NCBI RefSeq assembly: GCF_021601385.1
Contig: NZ_BQHO01000018.1
Coordinates: 1 to 64,000, forward strand
Reading direction: 5' to 3'
DNA from: Pseudomonas parasichuanensis
Lineage (GTDB): Bacteria; Pseudomonadota; Gammaproteobacteria; Pseudomonadales; Pseudomonadaceae
Length of the DNA: 64,000 nt
Shown here: one piece after another, positions 33,818 to 41,146 of the stretch
Position numbering within the stretch: the first letter of the stretch is position 1
How the letters are laid out: the number at the start of each line of letters is the position of its first letter
Notes under the pieces: model-generated
Seen by the model: the letters and a program-made list of their open reading frames with translations, nothing else
Databases searched by the model: none
What the model was told of the DNA's origin: nothing
Program-made: the position numbers and the translations under genes

Positions 33818-34594
33818 TCAACGTTTGCGGTTGAGCACCTGGAGCATGGCGGCAGTCTGCGCATCCGGCACGCCGTCGAAACGCTGCGGGCGAAAGCGCA
33901 TCTGGAACGCCGCGATGACGTGGCGCGTGGCCACATCGAGCTCGCCGGTCTGGTCGATGGCATAGCCGAAACGCGCGAGTTGCTGCTGGTACCAGGCGAC
34001 GGTCGGCGGATTGACCTCGAAGTAGGCCTGTTGGCGTGCCACCGACGCGGCGTCCGGCCAGATGCCCAGCCCGGCATCGGCCAGGCGCTTCCAGGGGAAC
34101 AGCGGCCCGGGGTCGAGCTTGCGCAGCGGGGCGATGTCGCTGTGGCCGATGATATGGCGTGGGTCGATGTTGTTGCGCTTGACGATGTCCTTGAGCAGGG
34201 CGATCAGCGCCTGCACCTGCGCTTCGCTGTACGGGTGCCAGACCCGGCCAGCCGGTGTGTCTGTGTAACCCGGGTTGACGATCTCGATGCCGATGGAGCT
34301 GGAGTTGAGCCAAGTGCGGCCTTGCCACTGGCTGTCGCCGGCATGCCAGGCGCGACGGTTTTCGTCGACCAGCTGGTAGACCGTGGCCGGGCCATCGCCG
34401 ATCAGGTAGTGGCTGCTGACCTCGCCGTGGGTCAACAACGCCAGCGAGCGCTCCAGCGAAGCGTTGGTGTAATGCACGACAACGAACTGGATGCGGCTGT
34501 CCTGGTTGGCCGAGGGGTGGCTGCGGTCGATGCGCAGGCCGCTGGTACAACCGGCCAGGGCCAGCAGGAGCAGGGTGGTGATAAGTGTTTTCAT
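33818..34594 (-). CDS. ampDh2: N-acetylmuramoyl-L-alanine amidase lipoprotein, AmpDh2-like
   Basis: A 258-aa lipoprotein: MKTLITTLLLLALAGC with the lipid-bearing Cys16. The amidase_2 (AmpD) domain has its zinc ligands H41 (VVVHYTNAS), H151 (IIGHSDIAP) and D161 (KLDPGPLFPW), with E104 (SIGIEIVN) as a likely catalytic residue. A peptidoglycan-binding domain forms the C terminus (AYFEVNPP to LNRKR). It should cleave the stem peptide from MurNAc in anhydro-muropeptides or whole peptidoglycan at the outer membrane face. Gene order (kinB, this gene, a small hypothetical, a GGDEF gene) agrees with AmpDh2 of P. aeruginosa. The ATG at 34594 follows from the lipoprotein signal. Confidence 0.9.
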   Translation of the reverse strand: MKTLITTLLLLALAGCTSGLRIDRSHPSANQDSRIQFVVVHYTNASLERSLALLTHGEVSSHYLIGDGPATVYQLVDENRRAWHAGDSQWQGRTWLNSSSIGIEIVNPGYTDTPAGRVWHPYSEAQVQALIALLKDIVKRNNIDPRHIIGHSDIAPLRKLDPGPLFPWKRLADAGLGIWPDAASVARQQAYFEVNPPTVAWYQQQLARFGYAIDQTGELDVATRHVIAAFQMRFRPQRFDGVPDAQTAAMLQVLNRKR

Positions 34595-34677
34595 TGCAGG
34601 GAGCACGTCATGATGAGCCGACAACAGCGCTACAGTATAACGTGCTCCTGATCTGGCGTTAGCAGGAAAAGGGCCGC

Positions 34678-35073
34678 TTAACGCGTGCACATGATCAGAA
34701 ACTCCAGCGAGTTGTCGCCACTCGGGCCGCGCATGTCGACCAGTTGGGTCATGACAGTCAGGCCCCCGGCAAGCGGCTTGCCGATAACCTTCGCCTGGCC
34801 GTGCAACTGCCGGTCGTAACTGCTGACGTCAATCGGCGACACCGAGCAGAAGCCTGGGTCCTGTTGCACGATGCGCGGGTTGAACTTCAGCTTGTACTGG
34901 GTGAAATAGTTAGCCTGCGCCTGGCGCTCGACGTCGCGAATCCACTCCGGCCATTGGCGCAGGACACTGCCATCGGCAGCCACATGCGCAGTCAGCACCA
35001 CATCCTTGGCCATGGCGTTTGCCTGAAACATCAGGCTCAGCAGCAATGGCATGATCCACTGGGTCATCTTCAT
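34678..35073 (-). CDS. Conserved small periplasmic protein
   Basis: A 131-aa protein with a signal peptide (MKMTQWIMPLLLSLMFQANAMA). The mature part is about 108 residues with two cysteines (PGFCSVSP and LIMCTR at the very end), a likely disulfide. I do not recognise a domain. The ATG at 35073 follows CCGGAGTGCAAGA, a reasonable ribosome site. It lies between the amidase gene (83 bases downstream) and the diguanylate cyclase (97 bases upstream), all on one strand; the order also occurs in P. aeruginosa, as I recall. A role in cell-wall or envelope maintenance would fit but is not shown. Confidence 0.75.
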   Translation of the reverse strand: MKMTQWIMPLLLSLMFQANAMAKDVVLTAHVAADGSVLRQWPEWIRDVERQAQANYFTQYKLKFNPRIVQQDPGFCSVSPIDVSSYDRQLHGQAKVIGKPLAGGLTVMTQLVDMRGPSGDNSLEFLIMCTR

Positions 35074-35170
35074 TCTTGCACTCCGGGTTGATCGATCTGA
35101 TGGCGATGCGCTGAAAACCAGCGCTCGCCCGCAGTGTCGATGACCCCGCAGTGGCCCAAGCGGTATCTAT

Positions 35171-37153
35171 TTATGCCTGCTCGACGCGATTGCGCCCCTT
35201 GTCCTTGGCCCGATACAAGGCTTCGTCCGCGCGCTTGAGCACCTGGTCACCACGCTCGCCGGGGCGGAAGGCGCTGAGGCCGATGGACGTGGTGATCACC
35301 ACCCGCTCGCCCTTGAAGTGGAACGGGCAGGCCTCGATCGCCGCCCGCAGTGCTTCGGCAACCTGCACCGCAGTGGGCGGTGAAGTTTGCGGCAACAGCA
35401 GGACGAATTCCTCACCGCCGAAGCGGGCAATGAAGTCGCGGCCACGCATACGCTTGCGCAGTTGGTCGGCGACGATCTTGAGCACTTTGTCGCCCGCCAG
35501 GTGGCCATAGCCATCGTTGATGCGCTTGAAGTGATCGAGGTCGAGGATAGCCATCGCCAGATGGCCGCCGTTTTCATGCCAGTCGAGCACTTCCTGTTCG
35601 ACCCGCTCGGACCAGGCTGCGCGGTTGGGCAAACCGGTCAGCGGGTCGATCATCGCTTTCTGCCGCTGCTCCTCGAGGTGCTCGCGGTAACCGAGGGCTT
35701 CCTGCTCCATGCTCGCCACACGCTCAGCCAGCCCTTGCAGGCGGCCGGCCAGCTCCTGCTCGCGACGGTCACGCTCGTGCTGGTGGTCGTCCATGGTCAC
35801 CAACAACCCTTCCAGGCGGCCCTCCAGGATGTGCTTGAGGCTGTCGACGTCGGCAGCACCCTGCACGCTGCTCTGCAGGCCATCGACCTGTTCGCGCAAC
35901 TGGCTGTCCAGCTCACGGGCCGCAGAACTGTTGTCGGCATGGCCGGTGCTGGCTTCGTGCAGGTGGCTCTGGAAGCTTTCCAGGCGTTCGTTGAGCTGCT
36001 GCAGGTAGGTTTCGAACTCGTGCTGGCCGCTGTCGGTGATGGCCAGCATCAGCACCGCCAGGTCATCCAGCACCGGGATCAGTTCATACCAGTTGAGGCC
36101 GCGCGCCACGCGCTCGCGCATCTCCAGGGCTTGGGCCTTGTGGCGCTCGGGCAGGCTAAGGTCGTCGAGCAGGCCGATCAGGGTCTGCTCGATATGGGCG
36201 GCCACCTGGCTGTAGGGCGGCTCGACTGCGTCGGGCAGTGCATACGGGCCGTCTTCGCCGGCCAGCGCTTCGAGTGTCTGTACAGGTGATGGCTGTGTGA
36301 CTTCGGGCACAACCTCGGCAGGTAATGGCACAGGCTCAGCCGCCTGCTGCTTGATGATCTGCGTCTCGGGTTGCGGCTCAGCCTCAGCCTCAGGCTCGGC
36401 TGGCGGCCGGGGCGGCGCGAAGATCGCTTCCACGGCGTCGACCAGTACCGGGCCCGATGCCTCGATTATCGGCTGCTGCGGTGAGGCGGATACGCTGGCC
36501 GCAAGCGGGTGGAGCTCATCGGCATCCTGCGATTGCGTACTCGGCTCGGCATCCGGGCTCGCTCTATCCTCAGGTTGAGCAGGTTCTGGCGCTGGCGTGG
36601 CCGCAGGCTGCTGATCGCCTTGCGCTTCATCGCGCCCACCGAACAGGCGCTGCAGCAAACCCGGGTGGGCTTCGTCGTCCGGCTTTTTCACCGCACTCAA
36701 GGCCCGCCCTTGCAGACCGCTGAGCTCACCCAACAGGGGTGGCAGTTCACGGGACTGGCTGACGCCGCCATCGAGCTTTTTCGCCAGTTTCTTCAGGGGC
36801 CGCGAGACTTCACCGGGGAGCGGCAGGGCCTGCAATTGGCTCACCAGCGCAGTCAGCGCGTCACTGACCTGGTTCATGCGGGTTTCCCGGCGTTGCTCGG
36901 AGTCGAGCACGGCCTTCTCCAGGCGTGGGATCAACCCGGCAAGCCCGGCGTCCATATTGTCGCTGCGGATGACTTCGCGCATTTCCTTCATGCACTGGTC
37001 GACGATCTTGTCGCTACCTTCCGCCGCCAGGGTGCTGCGCACCAGGCCACGACGCAACAGGTCAAGCCGGGCGTCCCAACGCCGCTCGAGCTTTTCCTGC
37101 TGTTCGATGCTTTTAAGGTATTTTTCTTTCCAGCGCTCGGCTTCTTCGGTCAT
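35171..37153 (-). CDS. dgcH: GGDEF diguanylate cyclase DgcH
   Basis: About 660 aa and soluble, with no membrane helix or signal peptide. The N-terminal 270 residues are helical; the middle is a Pro/Glu/Ala-rich linker (about 170-300). A second helical region with coiled-coil character (REQELAGRLQGLAERVASMEQEAL) leads into the C-terminal GGDEF domain. The active site is GGEEF (RFGGEEFVLLLPQ), so c-di-GMP synthesis is expected; the RxxD inhibitory site (RGRD, five residues before) is intact. Position and length agree with DgcH of P. aeruginosa. The start is uncertain: ATG 37153 (MTEEAERW) is preferred over the ATG at 37180 (MPSPFAD). Confidence 0.9.
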   Translation of the reverse strand: MTEEAERWKEKYLKSIEQQEKLERRWDARLDLLRRGLVRSTLAAEGSDKIVDQCMKEMREVIRSDNMDAGLAGLIPRLEKAVLDSEQRRETRMNQVSDALTALVSQLQALPLPGEVSRPLKKLAKKLDGGVSQSRELPPLLGELSGLQGRALSAVKKPDDEAHPGLLQRLFGGRDEAQGDQQPAATPAPEPAQPEDRASPDAEPSTQSQDADELHPLAASVSASPQQPIIEASGPVLVDAVEAIFAPPRPPAEPEAEAEPQPETQIIKQQAAEPVPLPAEVVPEVTQPSPVQTLEALAGEDGPYALPDAVEPPYSQVAAHIEQTLIGLLDDLSLPERHKAQALEMRERVARGLNWYELIPVLDDLAVLMLAITDSGQHEFETYLQQLNERLESFQSHLHEASTGHADNSSAARELDSQLREQVDGLQSSVQGAADVDSLKHILEGRLEGLLVTMDDHQHERDRREQELAGRLQGLAERVASMEQEALGYREHLEEQRQKAMIDPLTGLPNRAAWSERVEQEVLDWHENGGHLAMAILDLDHFKRINDGYGHLAGDKVLKIVADQLRKRMRGRDFIARFGGEEFVLLLPQTSPPTAVQVAEALRAAIEACPFHFKGERVVITTSIGLSAFRPGERGDQVLKRADEALYRAKDKGRNRVEQA

Positions 37154-37249
37154 GCCTGAATCCGCAAAGGGTGATGGCATCTAGCCCTGTGATGACTGGA
37201 TTTCGGCACAAGTCGCCAACACTTGAACGCGCCGATCGCGTACGCAGGC

Positions 37250-38104
37250 CTAGCTCAGGACCGGCAGCGTATCCACAGTCAGGGCATCAGGCAATCGGAT
37301 CTCGACGGCAACGGGCAGGTGATCGGAAATCGGTTGTGCCAGCACCTCGACTCGCTCCAGGGTGAGGCTCGGGCTGAGCAGGATGTGGTCGAGGCAGCGC
37401 TGTGGCCGCCAGCTCGGGAAGGTGGCCTCGACCTGAGGGGCAATCAGGCCCAGGTCGCGCAGCGGCGAGTGCTCGAGCAGGTCGGTGGCGTGGGTGTTCA
37501 TGTCACCCATGAGGATCTGATGACGGTAGCCGCCGATCAGCTCACGAATGTAGGCCAGTTGGCGGGCACGGGTCTTGGCACCCAACGCCAGGTGCATCAT
37601 CACCACGATCAGCGCATTGTCACCTTCGCCAAAGCGCACCAGAATCGCGCCGCGACCGGCCGGGCCGGGTAGCGGGTGGTCTTCCAGGTGCTGGGGTTTC
37701 AGGCGGCTGAGGACGCCATTGCTGTGCTGGGCGAAACGCCCGAGGTTGCGGTTGAGCTGCTGGTACCAATAGGGGAAGGCGCCCAGCTGGGCAAGATGCT
37801 CCACCTGGTTGACGTAGCCCGAACGCAGGCTGCCGCCATCGGCCTCTTGCAGGGCCACCAGGTCGAAGTCGCCCAGCAGGTCACCGATCTTCTGCAGGTT
37901 GCCTGCACGCCCGGTGTGCGGCAGCAGGTGTTGCCAGCTACGGGTCAGGTAATGGCGGTAGCGCTCGGTGCTGATGCCGACCTGGATGTTGAAACTGAGC
38001 AGCCGCAGGCGACCATCTTCTGGCAGGCCAGAGGCCTGCAGGTGATGTTCGTTGACCTGCGGCTGGTGCAGGCCGACGCCACGGGTAGGGCGCAAGCGAG
38101 CCAT
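37250..38104 (-). CDS. Endonuclease/exonuclease/phosphatase-family protein
   Basis: A 284-aa protein of the DNase I-like metal-dependent hydrolase fold. Motifs in order are LRLLSFNIQVG, VALQEADGGS (metal-binding Glu), MMHLAL, GDMNTHATDLL (Asp/Asn pair), LDHILLSP and SDHLPV (catalytic Asp-His). All key residues are kept, so the protein should be active. The substrate could be DNA, RNA, a phospholipid or an inositol phosphate. It has no signal peptide. The ATG at 38104 follows the dsbA stop by 12 bases, with no clear ribosome site, so it is likely cotranscribed and coupled with dsbA. Confidence 0.85.
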   Translation of the reverse strand: MARLRPTRGVGLHQPQVNEHHLQASGLPEDGRLRLLSFNIQVGISTERYRHYLTRSWQHLLPHTGRAGNLQKIGDLLGDFDLVALQEADGGSLRSGYVNQVEHLAQLGAFPYWYQQLNRNLGRFAQHSNGVLSRLKPQHLEDHPLPGPAGRGAILVRFGEGDNALIVVMMHLALGAKTRARQLAYIRELIGGYRHQILMGDMNTHATDLLEHSPLRDLGLIAPQVEATFPSWRPQRCLDHILLSPSLTLERVEVLAQPISDHLPVAVEIRLPDALTVDTLPVLS

Positions 38105-38116
38105 GGGATGCGCCGC

Positions 38117-38752
38117 TTACTTCGCGGCGCGCTCCTTGTCGATCAGCTGGTCGGCGACGTTCAATACGCCTTCCGGACCACCGGCGGTACCCAGGTCGAA
38201 GCGGTACTTGCCGTTGACCACCATGCTTGGCACGCCGGTGATTTCATACTTCTTGGCCAGTTCTTTGGCCTGGTTGACCTGGCCCTTGATGGCGAAGGAG
38301 TTGAAGGTGGCGAGGAACTTGTCCTTGTCCACGCCCTGGGTGGCCAGGAAGTCGGCCATGTCTTTCGGGTCGGTCAGGCGCTTGCGCTGGTTCTGGATGG
38401 CATCAAAGACTGCGGCATGCACCTTGTGCTCGACGCCCATGGCTTCGAGGGTCAGGAACATCTGGCCGTGGGCATCCCACGGGCCGCCGAACATGGCGGG
38501 GACGCGCTTGAAGTTGACGTCCTTGGGCAGCTTGTCGACCCACGGGTTGATCACAGGTTCGAAGTGGTAGCAGTGCGGGCAGCCGTACCAGAACAGCTCG
38601 ACCACTTCGATCTTGCCCGGCACAGACACAGGGACGGGGTTGCTCAGCTCGATATATTCCTTGCCGGCGGTGGCAGGCTCCGCGGCCTGTACGGCGGCCA
38701 TACCGAACACGCTGGCGGCGACCAGCGCAGCGCTGAGAATCAGTTTACGCAT
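38117..38752 (-). CDS. dsbA: Thiol:disulfide interchange protein DsbA
   Basis: A 211-aa periplasmic oxidoreductase with a signal peptide (residues 1-23, ending VQAA). The thioredoxin-fold active site is CPHC (C58-C61) in ELFWYGCPHCYHFEP, and the cis-Pro loop GVPSMVVNGKY follows the helical insertion. It oxidises cysteines of exported proteins, and possible clients in this window include the CSS-EAL enzyme and cytochromes. The ATG at 38752 is preceded by CAGGAG. A terminator separates it from the upstream cytochrome c4, so it has its own promoter. Confidence 0.95.
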   Translation of the reverse strand: MRKLILSAALVAASVFGMAAVQAAEPATAGKEYIELSNPVPVSVPGKIEVVELFWYGCPHCYHFEPVINPWVDKLPKDVNFKRVPAMFGGPWDAHGQMFLTLEAMGVEHKVHAAVFDAIQNQRKRLTDPKDMADFLATQGVDKDKFLATFNSFAIKGQVNQAKELAKKYEITGVPSMVVNGKYRFDLGTAGGPEGVLNVADQLIDKERAAK

Positions 38753-38845
38753 GCTTTACTCCTGAGCAGTCTTTGGTCGCCTCGACGCGACCTGCTTGGG
38801 ACAGGGCGGGAAGGGCGTGAGTTCTGTAGTGTACGACCCTGAACG

Positions 38846-38875
38846 AAAAAAAGGGCAGCGCGAGCTGCCCTTTCA
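38846..38875 (-). terminator. Rho-independent terminator after cytochrome c4
   Basis: A 10-bp stem (AAAGGGCAGC 38850-38859 with GCTGCCCTTT 38864-38873) with a GCGA loop and seven T on the minus strand. It isolates dsbA from the cytochrome genes. Confidence 0.85.
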
Positions 38876-38964
38876 TCTTTGCCGTACATCATTAACCCAT
38901 TGTTAACGCGCGGGTTGTAGAGCCCTGATGCCGGCAAGCAGGCGCCAGAACCCGGCGACAGGCC

Positions 38965-39582
38965 TCAGTGCAGGCCCTGGATGTAGCTGGAAAGCGCCTC
39001 GATATCCTTGTTGCTCAGCTTGCCGGCGATGGTGCGCATGGTCATGGCATCGCCGTCGTTGGTGCGGTTGCCTTCACGGAAGTCCGTGAGCTGCTTGGTC
39101 ACGTACTGGGAGTGCTGGCCGCCAAGGTGCGGGAAACCGGCCAGGGCGATCCCAGCGCCATTGGGTGAGTGACAACCGGTGCAGGCGGGCATGCCTTTCT
39201 CCAGGTCACCGCCGTTGAACAACGCACGGCCACGCTCCACCAGTTTCGGGTCGGCGGCACCGACGCTGCCTTTCTGGCTGGAGAAGTACGCGGCGATATC
39301 GGCCAGGTCCTGGTCGTTGAAGTTGGCGAGCATGCCCGTCATCTCCAGCACGGTACGCTTGCCGGCCTTGATATCGTGCAGCTGTTTTTCGAGATAGCGC
39401 TCGCCTTGGCCGGCGAGTTTCGGGAAGTTCGGCGCCAGGCTGTTGCCGTCGGGGTTGTGGCAGGCGCCACAGACGGCCGTCTTGGCCTGGCCAGCGGCAG
39501 CATCGCCTTTGATGGGTTCGGCAGCAGTGGCCGCACCCGCGACACCCATGGTCAACAGCAGACTCACGACTAGTTTGTTCAT
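38965..39582 (-). CDS. cc4: Cytochrome c4 (diheme)
   Basis: A 205-aa exported diheme cytochrome. The signal peptide ends ATAA (residue 21). Two heme-binding motifs are present: CGACH (C38, C41, H42) and CTGCH in the second half, each domain with its axial Met segment (for example LEMTGMLANF and GDAMTMRTIAG). Length and the duplicated domain structure are those of cytochrome c4, which donates electrons to terminal oxidases. It is 31 bases behind the cytochrome c5-like gene, so both are one unit. In this chromosome it could feed the caa3 or cbb3 oxidases. Confidence 0.93.
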   Translation of the reverse strand: MNKLVVSLLLTMGVAGAATAAEPIKGDAAAGQAKTAVCGACHNPDGNSLAPNFPKLAGQGERYLEKQLHDIKAGKRTVLEMTGMLANFNDQDLADIAAYFSSQKGSVGAADPKLVERGRALFNGGDLEKGMPACTGCHSPNGAGIALAGFPHLGGQHSQYVTKQLTDFREGNRTNDGDAMTMRTIAGKLSNKDIEALSSYIQGLH

Positions 39583-39613
39583 CAGCTAATCCAACACGGC
39601 TAAGGGTGAAATG

Positions 39614-39916
39614 TTATGTATCGGGACTGCCGCTCATCCAAAGGATGACCAATCGGTAGTCCTCGGCACTGCAGTCCATGCACAATCCACGCGGCGGCAT
39701 AGCCTTGAAACCCTGTGTAACATGCGCCACCAGTTGCGCCATGCCGTGCGCCAGCCTTGGCTCCCAGGCCGCCCGGTCACCCCGCTTGGGTGCCTGTGGC
39801 AGCTGCCCGGCGTGACAGGCCGCACACGTGCGGTTGTACAACGCCTCGGGATCCTGTGTAGCCTGTGCGCTGAAAAACGGCAGGAACATACCGACAGCAA
39901 GCAGCCATTTCGCCAT
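39614..39916 (-). CDS. Cytochrome c5-like monoheme protein
   Basis: A 100-aa exported cytochrome. The signal peptide [19 protein letters not shown] is followed by a single heme site CAACH (C31, C34, H35). The axial Met lies in the [11 protein letters not shown] segment, with two extra cysteines typical of the cytochrome c5 family. The open frame extends upstream to 40189 but only the last 100 residues fit the family. It is divergent from engB across 208 bases and upstream of cytochrome c4. It probably transfers electrons in the periplasm. Confidence 0.85.
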   Translation of the reverse strand: MAKWLLAVGMFLPFFSAQATQDPEALYNRTCAACHAGQLPQAPKRGDRAAWEPRLAHGMAQLVAHVTQGFKAMPPRGLCMDCSAEDYRLVILWMSGSPDT

Positions 39917-40124
39917 GCGGAACGACCTGACAGGGTTGGGGGCCGCGCTGCGTTCTGTTGCGCGAGCTATTGTTCGGCACCCCATGCCCGTTCTCCTTCG
40001 CTGGGAGAATGAGCACACAAAAACTGGGGCATTATATACTTCCGCCATCCAAACGGAAACGACACCGCTTGCCGCGGCTGGGCCAACCGTTCCAGTGCCG
40101 GGCAACACCCACATCGGATATCCC

Positions 40125-40757
40125 ATGCAAGTCAAGAACCCCATCCTCGGCCTCTGCCAGAAAGCCACCTTCGCCCTCAGCGCCGCCAAGGTCGAACAAT
40201 GCCCTGAAGACCAGGGTTACGAGGTGGCCTTCGCCGGCCGTTCCAACGCCGGCAAATCCAGCGCCCTCAATACCCTGACCCATGCCAGCCTGGCGCGGAC
40301 TTCCAAGACCCCAGGCCGCACCCAGCTGTTGAATTTCTTCAGTCTGGACGATGAACGGCGTTTGGTCGACCTGCCGGGCTACGGTTATGCAAAAGTGCCG
40401 ATCCCGCTCAAGCAGCACTGGCAAAAGCACCTGGAAGCCTACCTGGGCAGCCGCGAGTGCCTGCGCGGGGTGATCCTGATGATGGACGTGCGCCACCCGA
40501 TGACCGACTTCGACAAGATGATGCTCGACTGGGCCAAGGCCAGCGGCATGCCCATGCACATCCTGTTGACCAAGGCCGACAAGCTGACCCACGGCGCCGG
40601 CAAGAACACCCTGCTCAAGGTGCAGTCGGAAATTCGCAAGGGCTGGGGCGACAGCACCACCATCCAGCTGTTCTCGGCGCCCAAGCGCCTGGGGCTGGAA
40701 GAAGCCTACCGCGTGCTGGCGGACTGGATGGAGCTGGAAGACAAGCCGGTGGCGTGA
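40125..40757 (+). CDS. engB: Ribosome-assembly GTPase EngB (YihA/YsxC)
   Basis: A 210-aa GTPase of the TRAFAC class needed for 50S subunit assembly and normal division. G1 is GRSNAGKS (residues 38-45), G2 lies around SKTPGRTQ, G3 is DLPGYG and G4 is TKAD. The start ATG at 40125 gives [14 protein letters not shown]; the frame is open back to 39828 but the upstream part is non-homologous and overlaps the divergent cytochrome promoter. It lies next to a regulatory RNA and polA, an arrangement shared with many gammaproteobacteria (Spot 42 in E. coli). Confidence 0.95.
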   Translation: MQVKNPILGLCQKATFALSAAKVEQCPEDQGYEVAFAGRSNAGKSSALNTLTHASLARTSKTPGRTQLLNFFSLDDERRLVDLPGYGYAKVPIPLKQHWQKHLEAYLGSRECLRGVILMMDVRHPMTDFDKMMLDWAKASGMPMHILLTKADKLTHGAGKNTLLKVQSEIRKGWGDSTTIQLFSAPKRLGLEEAYRVLADWMELEDKPVA

Positions 40758-40770
40758 AGCTGCCAGTGCG

Positions 40771-40845
40771 GCTGTGGGAACGGGTTCGACTGCGAATACG
40801 ATGCCGGGCCCTGCGAGGCATTCGCGGGTAAGCCCGCTCCCACAG
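40771..40845. repeat. REP pair after engB
   Basis: Imperfect arms GCTGTGGGAACGGGTTCGACTGCGAAT (40771-40797) and ATTCGCGGGTAAGCCCGCTCCCACAG (40820-40845). The left arm carries substitutions, so it is older than the perfect copies elsewhere. Confidence 0.7.
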
Positions 40846-40880
40846 GCATCGCGCCAGGCCGCAAACGCTGAATTGCGGGC

Positions 40881-41010
40881 AAAAAAAACCCCGGACTTCG
40901 TATGGGGAGGGGGAAGTTCGGGGTCCAAGTCCGGACCGCTAGGGCGGGGTCCAGATATCTGCCAACACTTAACACAACATAGGAGCATCGAAAGGCTTCA
41001 CCAGCCATTC
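40881..41010 (-). ncRNA. ersA: ErsA-like small regulatory RNA
   Basis: A transcript of about 130 nt is predicted on the minus strand between polA and engB. Its 3' end is a clear terminator: stem CCCCGAACTTC (plus 40913-40923) with GAAGTCCGGGG (plus 40889-40899), one mismatch, then eight U (plus 40881-40888). The loop is a C/U-rich CCCCTCCCC stretch suited to pairing with G-rich ribosome sites. An AlgU/sigma-22 type promoter precedes it. Position, length and promoter type agree with ErsA of P. aeruginosa, which lies between the same two genes and controls envelope and exopolysaccharide genes. The exact 5' end is estimated. Confidence 0.78.
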
Positions 41011-41016
41011 AGTTAC

Positions 41017-41044
41017 TCTGAGTGGCGGTTCACCGGATTAGTTC
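41017..41044 (-). promoter_or_regulatory. AlgU (sigma-22/RpoE)-type promoter of ersA
   Basis: On the minus strand GAACTA (41039-41044), a 17-base spacer and TCAGA (41017-41021), against the consensus GAACTT-N16/17-TCTGA: one mismatch in each box. The start would be near 41010. Control by the envelope-stress sigma factor is what is known for P. aeruginosa ersA. Confidence 0.6.
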
Positions 41045-41055
41045 CGAAGCCCTCA

Positions 41056-41074
41056 AAACTATTTGAAATAGTTT
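41056..41074 (-). terminator. AT-rich perfect hairpin downstream of polA
   Basis: AAACTATTT-G-AAATAGTTT, a perfect 9-bp inverted repeat, lies 73 bases past the polA stop and about 12 bases upstream of the -35 box of ersA. It may end or slow polA transcription; no long T run follows, so this is a weak call. Confidence 0.4.
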
Positions 41075-41146
41075 CATGAACCAACCGATCTAAAGCCGGG
41101 ACCCGCGACACCACGCCGCAGATCCTACACAGCTTTCACGCCACGT

